From Euperipatoides rowelli (taxonomy: Eukaryota; Onychophora; Udeonychophora; Euonychophora; Peripatopsidae): a stretch of 10,294 nt of DNA. Location of the stretch: the NCBI GenBank assembly GCA_003024985.2, contig PXIH01S0002161.1. The stretch is one strand, 5' to 3'. The notes under the pieces are model-generated. The model worked only from the letters and a program-made list of their open reading frames with translations, had not been told where the DNA came from and did not search any database. Position numbers and translations under genes: made by a program. Positions 1-7,557 of this stretch are shown piece after piece; the first letter of the stretch is position 1; each line of letters begins with the position of its first letter.

Positions 1-166
1 TCGATACTATGTATTGGTATTAAAAATACCGGTTTATTTCATGATTGTAGAAGTCCTTAAAATATTCACATAGCTGGAAGGATAATGTTCTAGCTCTGCA
101 CATTAGCTAGAAATTAATTTTTAAAGGTGCAATGTGTATCTCACAGATACCGCGACTACTGCAGGG
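1..166. mobile_element. piggyBac-like element, one end only (extends off the left edge)
   Basis: The segment ends in ...CGCGACTACTGCAGGG directly followed by TTAA at 167-170, the usual arrangement of a piggyBac-superfamily terminus (CCCT/AGGG end on a TTAA target). Just inside is the palindrome GTATCTCACAGATAC (137-151). Read on the reverse strand, the next ~100 bases, including the CTAGCTAATGTGCAGAGCTAG-like stretch (around 92-115), align with the subterminal part of the element that starts at 1130, so both belong to one family, in opposite orientation. The other end lies outside the window and no transposase is seen. A small hairpin GGTAT/ATACC sits at 16-30. Confidence 0.72.
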
Positions 167-170
167 TTAA
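167..170. other. TTAA target site of the left piggyBac-like element
   Basis: TTAA immediately follows the terminal GGG of the element. piggyBac transposases insert at TTAA and duplicate it. The partner copy would be left of the window. Confidence 0.65.
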
Positions 171-1125
171 AAAGATTAAAACTGTTAAAGCCAAGTCTAA
201 GATGCAATAAAAATGATATAATGTTAATTTCTAAAGAGTTTTTAATGAAAAACAACATTAATCATTATTTTATATTAAATAACAGAATAAATACCAGAAG
301 ACATAACTTTCTCTTTTTTGTAAGAGTAAAGTATATTTTATGTCTATATTCAGAAGATGCTATTCCTACTGGAATGACATACCAAAAGAAATGTTTGAAA
401 AAAGCTTTAGTATTTTTAAGAAAGATTTAGACTTGTATTTAAGAGTGAAATATAACTAGAAAAGTTTAAATAACTCAAATTTTGAGGAAAGATGAAGAGT
501 TTTGGTTTATGTTTATATATGTTTAGTTGGTGGTTTAGTTGTTTTTAAATTATATATTCTACTTTTAATTTGATTGTAATTTTGTGTAACTTTTGATTTG
601 GGAAGATTTAGATAATATTGTAAAGATATTTCATTCATCCTCCCAAATTACTGTGTAAGCAAAAGCTTACACTTAAATTTGTAAATAAATAAATATTATA
701 TTGGTAATTAATTATAGAATATATTTTTTATGTTAACAATCTATGTGATCTTATCTTGATTTATTGCTAATGCTATCTACATAAATATAAATATTTAGAC
801 CACTTGTAACTGGCTGTTTTTAAAATCCATTCACAAAATATTATTTTAATAAAATGCATGTAAATACTGTTCGGTCTAAAAAATTTTAACTGCATGGTTA
901 GGCGTGAAGTAAAAAAAGTAAATTTGTGAATTGTGTCAAATGGTTTGGTAGTAGCAAGTCACCTACCATGTTCCAGCGGCAGTGCTTCACGGTTAAAAGG
1001 CAAGCTCAAAAAAAAAAAATATCCTTTTTTGAGATGAATTTGGTGTACTTTCTAAAATTAAGATATTTAACAATTGGTTTAACTTATATAAAGACAATTC
1101 TTCAAATTAATTCAGGCTTTTTTAT
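171..1125. other. non-coding stretch, no recognised gene
   Basis: AT-rich sequence with no convincing exon. The open frames at 134-430 and 926-1129 lack splice context, composition bias or recognisable domains. Two details stand out: a hairpin GTGTAAGC-AAAA-GCTTACAC (653-672), and a less AT-rich patch around 895-1010 that ends in a run of A and may be part of an unrecognised repeat. Confidence 0.6.
653..672. repeat. short perfect hairpin (8-bp stem, AAAA loop)
   Basis: GTGTAAGC and GCTTACAC are exact reverse complements separated by AAAA. There is no associated gene or terminator context, and in eukaryotic intron-like DNA this is probably incidental. Confidence 0.5.
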
Positions 1126-1129
1126 TTAA
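1126..1129. other. left TTAA target duplication
   Basis: TTAA directly precedes the terminal CCCTG; it pairs with the copy at 1896-1899. Confidence 0.72.
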
Positions 1130-1265
1130 CCCTGCTGTCATCGTCGTATCTCTGAGATACTTAATCTTCAATCGTGTCATTCTAGCTAACGCACAGTGCT
1201 AGAGTATTGTTCTGCCTTCTATTTGCCTGAATTAATGAGGTTTTTCATCAATCAATTTGTTGGTG

Positions 1266-1312
1266 CTGTGACGGAAAGGCGTACCTTGATTTCCTGTGAT
1301 GGAAAGGCGCAC
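1266..1312. repeat. short direct repeat inside the piggyBac-like element
   Basis: Two near-identical copies of CTGTGAYGGAAAGGCGYACC occur about 29 bases apart. They are much less AT-rich than their surroundings. Subterminal direct repeats of this kind can be transposase-binding sites; that role is inferred, not shown. Confidence 0.6.
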
Positions 1313-1455
1313 CCGATGATTCACATAATTTTTTATTTTTATTTTAATTAATATTAATGTTATTTTAATTGTTGAAGCAAAACACTACTACAGTGTATAT
1401 GCATTGTTTTTTTTTTGTCTAAATGTGTCGTCATTCTTATTTTTTTATAAGATAA

Positions 1456-1478
1456 GTATCAGATACCGCGACTATTAA
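1456..1478. mobile_element. decayed internal piggyBac-like terminus with TTAA
   Basis: GTATCAGATACCGCGACTA followed by TTAA (1475-1478) matches the right-end signature of this family (palindrome + CCGCGACTACTGCAGGG + TTAA), except that the last eight bases CTGCAGGG are missing and the palindrome is shortened. It divides the 1130-1895 element into a 345-bp left part and a repeat-bearing right part, which suggests a compound or rearranged element. Confidence 0.55.
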
Positions 1479-1517
1479 ACTTTTTTTCCCCATACATTTT
1501 CCAATGATTATGTATTA

Positions 1518-1796
1518 GGTAAAATACTAATATTGTATAAAACTATCGTTTAAGAACATACAATTGTCCAAGTTTAAAGAATTTTATCATATTTAGTTGA
1601 TTATTATATATTGTGGTAAAATACTAACATTGCATCAAACTATCATTTAAGAACATACAATTGTCCAAGTTTAAAGAATTTTATCATATTTAGTTGATTA
1701 TTATATATTGTGGTAAAATACTAACATTGCATCAAACTATCATTTAAGAACATACAATTGTCCAAGTTTAAAGCATTTTGTCATATTTAGTTGATT
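1518..1796. repeat. 97-bp tandem repeat, about 2.9 copies
   Basis: Units start at GGTAAAATACTAA at 1518, 1615 and 1712, exactly 97 bases apart. Units 2 and 3 differ at about two positions, and units 1 and 2 at about four, all near the unit start. The array lies wholly inside the piggyBac-like element and contains no open frame. High identity suggests recent duplication or homogenisation. Confidence 0.92.
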
Positions 1797-1895
1797 TGCA
1801 AAGATTAAATATTGAGAAAGGAGAAAATATACACATATATCTCACAGATACACCTTAACAAATCTTGTTACTTTATGACCGCGACTACTGCAGGG

Positions 1896-1899
1896 TTAA
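1896..1899. other. right TTAA target duplication
   Basis: TTAA directly follows the terminal CAGGG; it pairs with the copy at 1126-1129. Confidence 0.72.
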
Positions 1900-2296
1900 A
1901 TCTGTTGTCTTATTTTTAAACATTTAATCTTCATTAGGTGAGTAATATTTGTCAGACAATACAGTCATTCCATTCCGTTGCACACATCAATTGCAAATAA
2001 ACTGCCCTAAAGTCTAAACATTCTATCATTATTTGTTATCATAATAGAATTTTTTTCTTATTTTAAATGTTTCTCCAGGCATGAAAATGTTAGATGGGAA
2101 TCCACCTTCCATCAGCAAAAATCCCAGCAAAATAGTTTTATTATTTTAAACTATAATTTATAAAAGCTATTATTGTATGAAAAATGTTTTAAATTGACTA
2201 ATTTGCTTTTATTTCTAATAAGTTCAGTACTGTGGGTCTTTAACTCAATGTTTCCATTGATTTTAACCCCCAATAAAATAAGCTGCCTGTAATGGC

Positions 2297-2351
2297 CCAC
2301 CCATTACAAACACCACCCATTTGTAAACATTGTAAATACCACCCATTTGTC
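2297..2351. repeat. short imperfect direct repeats (CACCCATT units)
   Basis: CCACCCATTACAAA, CACCACCCATTTGTAAA and TACCACCCATTTGTCTT follow one another, sharing CCACCCATT. This is a small degenerate tandem array with no function visible. Confidence 0.6.
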
Positions 2352-2819
2352 TTTCTTACTAATTGTGAGCAGTATAAACTAGACTAATAAAATCAACTAG
2401 GACTACTCTAACAAAAATTCAGGCAATATAATGAATATCTCCTAAGAATATTATGCTTTCAACTTATCAATCATTGTAGACTGCTTTCTCAGTTTTTCAA
2501 CATGATTTACAGCATTCGTCTTATTTACCTTCTCACTACTGCTCCCTTCCTCTTATAAATAAACTATAAAATCGGAGGGCACTTATTTTGCTGCCTTGTT
2601 CTTCTCCCAACATCACTGTTTTTCTATTTCAATTCTATTCTCACCTCGATGAATATATTAAGTGAATTGTTAAATTACGTTTGCTATGTAGGTTTCTAAA
2701 AATAAAAACTTCTGTAGCATTAACTCCTAAGGATATAAAAAAACAATGTTTCTGTCAGTTGTCTTAAATTTGTAATGAAAGTGCCAAGACAGACAAAATT
2801 TTGTAACAGAATAAACAAC

Positions 2820-2856
2820 CCCCTCCCCCCCCCAAAAAAAAAAAATAAATAAAAAA
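2820..2856. repeat. C-tract / A-tract microsatellite
   Basis: A run of C with one T interruption passes into an A-rich run with AAAT units. Low-complexity tract prone to length change. Confidence 0.8.
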
Positions 2857-4163
2857 ATAGCCTCTGCTACTTTATTTATTGGGATCTTCATCTAAGATTA
2901 CTTGTCTACAGCAAAACACAACCAATAATAATAAAGTTTTGAATATTTGCCAAGCAATAATTTTCCTTTATAAAAAGGTTCTTGCAACATTATTGCCTAC
3001 AGTACATACTGTAATAAATAAGTACTCGACCCATATGAAAAAAATATATTTGTAAAATATGAAATCCACGGCCAATTTTGTATCTATAGTATGTTATTTT
3101 AATCTATTAATCTAATCTACTGTATATAATAAAAGTAGAAATATGTACTGTATAACAAATCATATTTACTATATTTTATTTACTGTATATTCATTTATTG
3201 TTACATTAATTCGTTTAACCAAGGAACAAGTTGTGTTGTTTTTTCACATTTGTAACCTTCATAATGCGCCTTTTATTCTAAATAAATGTTGCATTAATGT
3301 GGTGTAATTAACCATGGGATTGTAAACAATTGGCAATGTGGTCAACTTTCCTTGCTTTGTTTAGTAATGGGCTCTGCCATTTCCAACACACAGCTTTTCT
3401 ATTTATTTTTATAATTATAGTTGGATTTGGCAAAATCCATTTCCAACTAGCAAGCCCTTATATCGTCTTGATCGCAGTCTCGTGTTAGTCGGGACTTTTA
3501 TGTTGTACAGTTTTTCTTTTATTATTATTTTTCATAGTTTAATTAAAGAAGAATAGTATTTAAACTTTCAACCAGTTGTTTTATTTATTTGTATCCAGCA
3601 ATTATTATTTTATTTGTACAGTTAAGAGGCTTGTTCCTATGTGGTTAAAATCAAGTCATCAGTTCCTATTTATTGTATTACAAACCAACTCAACAGTAGC
3701 AGTTACTAATAAACTACATTCTTTCTTTCTCCTTCTATCCTGCATGTTTTGTATAGCAAATTTTAGGTAAAATAAATCTTGAGTTTGTTGTAATTGATAC
3801 TCCTCTTCAACCAATCATCCTAGTCCAATAATGTTTAATTTTCTTGAAAGTTATGTTAAAGCATGTCTGGCATTCTATTTTGAACTCCTTACAACCTTCG
3901 TTGTCTAGGGATAGATTATTGAAAATTTAGGGCACAAGGAGCTCCGAAATTTGCTATCTATCTGTTTAGAAAATTCAAGAGCTCCAAATACAAAAAAAAA
4001 AAAAAAAAGCCTGATACATTTTTAAAACTTATTTGTAGCCACTGAATGGATTCTTTTATTAGTATTTAATAAATCCATAACTAATTTTGTATTTAGTTAC
4101 AAAATGCATTCATAGATAGCACACTCGTACAGATAGGATACCGAGTACCTACAGTATTAATAG

Positions 4164-4181
4164 CAAACACTATAGTGTTTG
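4164..4181. repeat. 18-bp perfect palindrome
   Basis: CAAACACTATAGTGTTTG is its own reverse complement; flanking TATTAATAG and TTAATAG extend the symmetry imperfectly. It sits just upstream of a ~20-base A run. No gene is nearby. Confidence 0.75.
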
Positions 4182-4487
4182 TTAATAGTGCTTACAGACA
4201 CATTTAAAAAAAAAAAAAAAAAAAAAGCCAAATGTCTTTTGGAAGGGTGGACTACATTCTATTGATTTACTTTTCATCTAAATTTTGTTAACTTTCAGCA
4301 TAACTTATTGTTTGTGCCTAGGTCTATTTACCATAAATCTTTTCACTTTTGATGTCATTTTCTAGGCATATTTATAATTAAAATTTTAACAAAACTGTTA
4401 ATTAATGCATTATTGTAAATATTAGAGTCTGCAGAGCAAACTTATCTGCACGGATTACAATCAAAACTAATCGCATGACTGTGGCAC

Positions 4488-4733
4488 CAGGGCTGACGAG
4501 AGGGGTGGAGGAAATTACCCTGGGCTGTATTGATTCCCGGCCAAGGTAAAAAAACGTCCACACAACTTCACCCCCCCCCCCCCCCCCCCAAAAAAAAAAA
4601 GCTTATGAAGTGGATCCAAAGGCCCAGACAAGGGGCCCCGTAGGCCCAGCGAAGGAAGTACCAAAAAAAAAAAAAAAAGTCACACAAACAATTTTTGCCC
4701 TAAGCCCCGTATAGGGTCTCATGGCCTAGGCTT
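4488..4733. mobile_element. probable non-autonomous hAT-like element
   Basis: A GC-richer island in AT-rich DNA begins CAGGGCTGACGAG and ends near GGCCTAGGCTTTG, so the termini resemble the CAGGG.../...CTTTG ends common in hAT-superfamily elements. Flanking 8-mers TGTGGCAC (4480-4487) and TGTGGTAC (4734-4741) agree at 7 of 8 positions, and hAT elements make 8-bp target duplications; the exact right boundary is uncertain by about two bases. The interior has GGCCCAGACAAGGGGCCCCGTAGGCCCAG-type sequence (4621-4650), a run of about 20 C (near 4571) and two A runs. There is no transposase. Family assignment is inferred from the ends. Confidence 0.5.
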
Positions 4734-5046
4734 TGTGGTACATGATTAAATAAATCTGAGCCTTATTTTTTAATTTACTGTTCTTACTTACCCCCCCCTT
4801 CCCGCTGAAACATAACTCCTACTAAGTAATAAATAACATTGCACAAATCGCAAGGTAATTAAGTGGATTATACCTGCTTGATCAGTTTTACTTTATTTCC
4901 TTCAGTCCAACAGTTAATCAATCAGCTATTTTTTTTAGTAATTCATGCAAATAAGTTTGCTGGCAGACACTTCTAAATTTTATTTATGCTAATTGGTGGA
5001 ATGGGAATTTTCTCTTTCTCATTATTAGGGAGGAGGAGGAGAATTA

Positions 5047-5070
5047 TTCTTTGCCATTAGTGGCAAAGAA
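5047..5070. repeat. perfect hairpin, 10-bp stem, TTAG loop
   Basis: TTCTTTGCCA and TGGCAAAGAA are exact reverse complements separated by TTAG. The function is unknown. Confidence 0.65.
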
Positions 5071-5094
5071 ATTTTAAATTTAATTTTTGATGGA

Positions 5095-5215
5095 GAATTT
5101 ATCTGCATGTCATAATTGATTAATTATTGAATTTATCTTCATGTCATTATTTGGGGAAAATATACCTTTATGTCTTTAGTATTGAGGAATATACTTGTAT
5201 GTACTGTATTATACA
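5095..5215. repeat. degenerate ~28-34 bp tandem repeat
   Basis: Successive units start at about 5095, 5129, 5157 and 5188 and share the pattern GAATTTATCTTCATGTCATTATT, decaying through AATATACCTTTATGTCTTTAG to AATATACTTGTATGTACTG. Similarity falls with distance, so this is an old minisatellite. Confidence 0.6.
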
Positions 5216-5566
5216 CTGTACATGTAATTTATATTTATATAGCTACAGTATGTACCGTACTGTAAAAATATTTTTAAACCATAATTTTTCTCGTAAGTAA
5301 TCATAACTAATGCTAACATTTAAATTTGTATATTTTTTAGTTTTTGTTATGCAGTATATCATATTTTGTTATATTTAATATCTCCGTTTATTATTTTTGT
5401 TGATGTTTTGTTTTATAGAATGATATAATTGGCCTTTTAAGTGTTTTTCATTTCTTTGTCATATAATAAATACAATGTAAATTTAAAACAATAAGTCCAT
5501 CCACATTTTTACGAATTTATGCCTATTAGAAGTTGCAGTTAATAAATTTTTTTTTTTTTTTTTTAG

Positions 5567-5725
5567 CACCTGTGATGTATGAAAATTACTACAATTATAC
5601 AGGCGATACGAAACAACATATAAGTTCGAGGCCACCAGAACCATTACCTTTGACAGTTGGGCCTAAGCCTCCTGGTCCACCATCTAGTCTTCGGACTAGT
5701 TCTTCTAGCATACCTAATATTGATG
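5567..5725 (+). CDS. internal coding exon 1, Pro/Ser/Tyr-rich tail; tentatively Fat-like cadherin
   Basis: A run of 18 T ending in AG precedes the exon, and GATG|GTAAGA is a near-consensus donor. At 159 bp (53 codons) it is bounded by phase-1 introns: it enters with the last two bases of a codon and ends one base into the next. The frame is open throughout; it begins P-V-M-Y-E-N-Y-Y-N-Y-T-G-D and continues with P-P-E-P-L-P and P-K-P-P-G-P-P, then a Ser-rich segment ending S-I-P-N-I-D. No signal peptide, membrane span or globular domain is seen. Tyr followed two residues later by Asn (Y-E-N, Y-Y-N) is the pattern bound by Grb2-type SH2 domains, and the proline clusters suit SH3 or WW binding, so a disordered signalling tail is inferred. 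The exon is less AT-rich than its flanks. The rest of the gene lies outside the window; the Fat-like name depends on the next exon and is uncertain. Confidence 0.72.
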
Positions 5726-6104
5726 GTAAGAGGTGTCCAAATTCTTTAATTAAAGTAATGTTAAAAATAATTGAAACAATATAGAAACTATAGTTGTAAA
5801 GTTTTAAAATATAATAAGTACTGTATGTTTTTAAAAATAATTTATTAACCCTAATTTAAATTCACCCTGACTACATTTTAATCTGTATCTAGGACTGTAG
5901 ATAGTAAACATAACCTAAATAGACTAAACTATAATGCTAGAGAAAATCAAATCTTTCATTCGTAGATACTAGGAATAGAACAGAAAGACTAAATAGATTG
6001 ACTTGGCTAAAATGTACAGTATATTGTAAAAGAATAAAGGCTTAACAAATAAAAAAATAACTAAAAGCTATTATGGTGTGGGTTTAATAGTAACAAATTT
6101 TTGG

Positions 6105-6192
6105 TAATATTTATTCTTTTCCATAAATATTTTGTATTAAAGTATATTTAAACTCGCTATTTTTTTAATATTGTTCTTTCCATAAATATATA
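6105..6192. repeat. short direct duplication
   Basis: TAATATTTATTCTTTTCCATAAATATT and TAATATTGTTCTTTCCATAAATATA lie about 61 bases apart with few differences. This is probably a local duplication just outside the foldback element at 6211. Confidence 0.55.
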
Positions 6193-6210
6193 ATTTCTTG
6201 AAGATTATTG

Positions 6211-6671
6211 TTAGCTTTATTTTGCAAAAAAAAAATGTATGTTTAATTCATCAAATGTTCTTATTTTATTTAAAAAGGTGTGAAAAGCTAAGTTTTATAC
6301 ACGTGAGAAATAGTGATGATGTCATCTATGACATCATCTTAAATAGAAATCAAAGCAAACACCAGGTGTTTACTTTGTTTTCTATTTAAGATGTCATAGA
6401 TGACATCATCACTATTTGTGAGAAATAGTGATGTCATCTATGACATCATCTTAAATAGAAATCAAAGCAAACACCAGGTGTTTACTTTGATTTCTATTTA
6501 AGAAATCAAAGTAAACACCAGGTGTTTACTTTGATTTCTATTTAAGATGATGTCATAGATGACATCATCACTATTTCTCACATGTATAAAACTTAGATTT
6601 TCACACCTTTTTAAATGAAATAAGAACATTTGATGAATTAAACATACATTTTTTTTGCAAAATAAAACTAA
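6211..6671. mobile_element. large foldback (palindromic MITE-like) element, apparently dimeric
   Basis: The outer arms TTAGCTTTATTTTGC... (6211) and ...GCAAAATAAAACTAA (6671) are reverse complements over roughly 100 bases. Inside, two palindromes alternate: P, GATGATGTCATCTATGACATCATC or shorter forms (6315-6338, 6390-6410, 6430-6450, 6546-6569), and Q, a 27-mer with symmetric CAAAG-AAACACC/GGTGTTTACTTTG (6351-6377, 6463-6489, 6507-6533). The order is arm-P-Q-P, then P-Q-Q-P-arm, as if two hairpin units had joined and lost their inner arms. ATTG directly borders both outer ends (6207-6210 and 6672-6675), a possible 4-bp target duplication. There is no transposase. Element family unknown. Confidence 0.8.
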
Positions 6672-7091
6672 ATTGACAAAATTGAAAAAAAAAAACACTG
6701 ATATACTGTACTTTAAAAGTATAGAACTTTAGACTTAATTTTCTCAATTGTAGTTTGGGTATACTGTATTTCCAATAATTAGTTTATAATTATCTTATGC
6801 AATAAATACTTATATATTTCTATATCTGTTGCACTTTTTATTATGTAGAATGCATAGTATGTTGTCCATTAACAATAACTAGAGACTTGTCAAACCAAAA
6901 CCTTTATCAGAGTAAAACCTTCAGTAGTGCCATATATTTGAATTTATTTTTCTTAAACAAAAATTATACAGCAGGGATTGGGATTGGAGGGGTGCAACTG
7001 GAAAGTTGTTTTTTAAACATTTTACACCAACTTATGTGAAATTAACAAAAAAAAAAAAGATTAATATATTTTACTAATTATGAATAAAAAG

Positions 7092-7438
7092 TTTGTGCAA
7101 AAGCAACTAACAGAGCTTGTACGTATGAAAATTATAATTTATTAAAATAAAGCAGTTGTAGGTGATTCTTACACACTAAACGTTTAGTAGCTAGGTTTCC
7201 ACCTTTTTTTTTAATTTGGATTTTTCGGGCTCTATAACTTGTCTAACACAAGAATAAAAACCTTTAAAGGTTTGAATCTTGTTTTAGACAAGTTATAGAG
7301 GCAAATAAGCCAAATTAAAAAAGGAGGAAAGCTAGCTACTGAAGGTTAACTGTGTAAGGATACCTACAACGGTTTTATTTTAAGAAATTAGAATTTTTAT
7401 GCATACAAGCCTTGTTAGTTGTTTTTGTGTAACACAAA
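7092..7438. mobile_element. second large foldback element (~347 bp inverted repeat)
   Basis: Left arm TTTGTGCAAAAGCAACTAACA... (from 7092) and right arm ...TTGTTAGTTGTTTTTGTGTAACACAAA (to 7438) are imperfect reverse complements nearly to the centre, where CCTTTAAAGG (7261-7270) is self-complementary. Well-paired blocks include GTTGTAGGT/ACCTACAAC (7155 and 7370) and CTATAACTTGTCTAA with TTAGACAAGTTATAG (about 7231 and 7298). The arms carry scattered mismatches and small indels, so the copy is old. No terminal family signature or target duplication could be fixed. Its sequence is unrelated by eye to the foldback at 6211. Confidence 0.75.
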
Positions 7439-7557
7439 TAGCCTGAACTCATTGAAGAAATTCTACAATAAAAAAGTTTAATAAGTTCAGCATTCTTGGC
7501 CAGGTTTGCAGAAAGAGTCTCTGAAATCTATGTGATAATTGGTAAAATTGTTTTCAG

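Larger units (their letters stand above)
1130..1895. mobile_element. non-autonomous piggyBac-like element (MITE), TTAA-flanked
   Basis: The left end begins CCCTGCTGTCATCGTCG at 1130 and the right end finishes CGCGACTACTGCAGGG at 1895, so the termini are imperfect inverted repeats. Each is bordered by TTAA (1126-1129 and 1896-1899), as known for piggyBac transposition. A subterminal palindrome GTATCTC-T-GAGATAC lies at 1146-1160 and its counterpart TATCTCACAGATA is near the right end (about 1841-1854). The right end differs from the copy at 1-166 by about 27 extra bases between the palindrome and the terminal CGCGACTACTGCAGGG. Inside are two copies of a CTGTGAYGGAAAGGCG motif (about 1266-1312), a decayed third terminus at 1456-1474, and a 97-bp tandem triplication. 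About 766 bp with no transposase frame, so it would need an enzyme supplied in trans. The family assignment rests on ends and target site only. Confidence 0.78.
1900..4487. other. long non-coding, intron-like stretch
   Basis: No exon I can defend in about 2.6 kb. It contains a cluster of CACCCATT repeats (about 2297-2351), a C-run/A-run microsatellite (2820-2856), a cluster of TACTGTA/TACAGTA heptamers (2998-3187), a small hairpin with arms TAGTTGGA/TTCCAACTA (3418-3449), two long A runs (about 3991-4007 and 4206-4226), and a perfect palindrome at 4164. The 64-codon open frame at 3576-3770 is Phe/Leu-rich low-complexity translation of AT-rich DNA. Confidence 0.6.
4742..5566. other. intron-like stretch upstream of the first exon
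   Basis: Non-coding. It holds a C run near 4792, a hairpin at 5047-5070, a degenerate ~30-bp repeat at 5095-5215, several TACTGTA/TACAGTA heptamers, and at its 3' end a run of 18 T (5547-5564) leading into AG, which forms the polypyrimidine tract and splice acceptor of the first exon. Confidence 0.65.
5726..7557 (+). other. phase-1 intron between the two exons, carrying two foldback elements
   Basis: GTAAGA at 5726 and TTGTTTTCAG ending at 7557 are good donor and acceptor signals, giving an intron of 1832 bases. Apart from the two large inverted repeats it contains a duplicated segment (AATATT...TTCTTTTCCATAAATAT at about 6105-6131 and again at about 6167-6190), A/T runs and five TACTGTA/TACAGTA heptamers counting only those between 5726 and 7557 that I could find (5819, 6015, 6704, 6762 are certain). 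The open frames at 6198-6389 (+) and 6498-6698 (-) are the two arms of one inverted repeat read outward-in, not genes. Confidence 0.7.

Noticed and set aside
134-430. 98-codon plus-strand open frame
   Set aside because: It starts inside the piggyBac-like terminus, is Lys/Asn/Ile/Phe-rich as expected from AT-rich DNA, and has no domain or splice context.
653-672. Rho-independent terminator-like hairpin
   Set aside because: No bacterial gene precedes it, no T run follows, and the window is eukaryotic.
1518-1796. CRISPR-like array
   Set aside because: The repeats are directly adjacent 97-bp tandem copies without unique spacers, in an animal genome inside a transposon.
2079-2152. Possible exon after TTTCTCCAG, starting with codons for M-K-M-L-D-G-N-P-P-S
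   Set aside because: The acceptor is fair and the patch is less AT-rich, but there is no usable donor before the TAA stop and no recognisable protein. Could be a terminal alternative exon, but unsupported.
3576-3770. 64-codon plus-strand open frame resembling a membrane protein
   Set aside because: Its hydrophobicity comes from T-rich codons (Phe, Leu); there is no conserved motif, Kozak-like context or exon boundary.
6198-6698. Two similar 63-66-residue open frames on opposite strands
   Set aside because: They are the two arms of the 6211-6671 inverted repeat, so their matching translations follow from the DNA symmetry. No start context, splice logic or domain.
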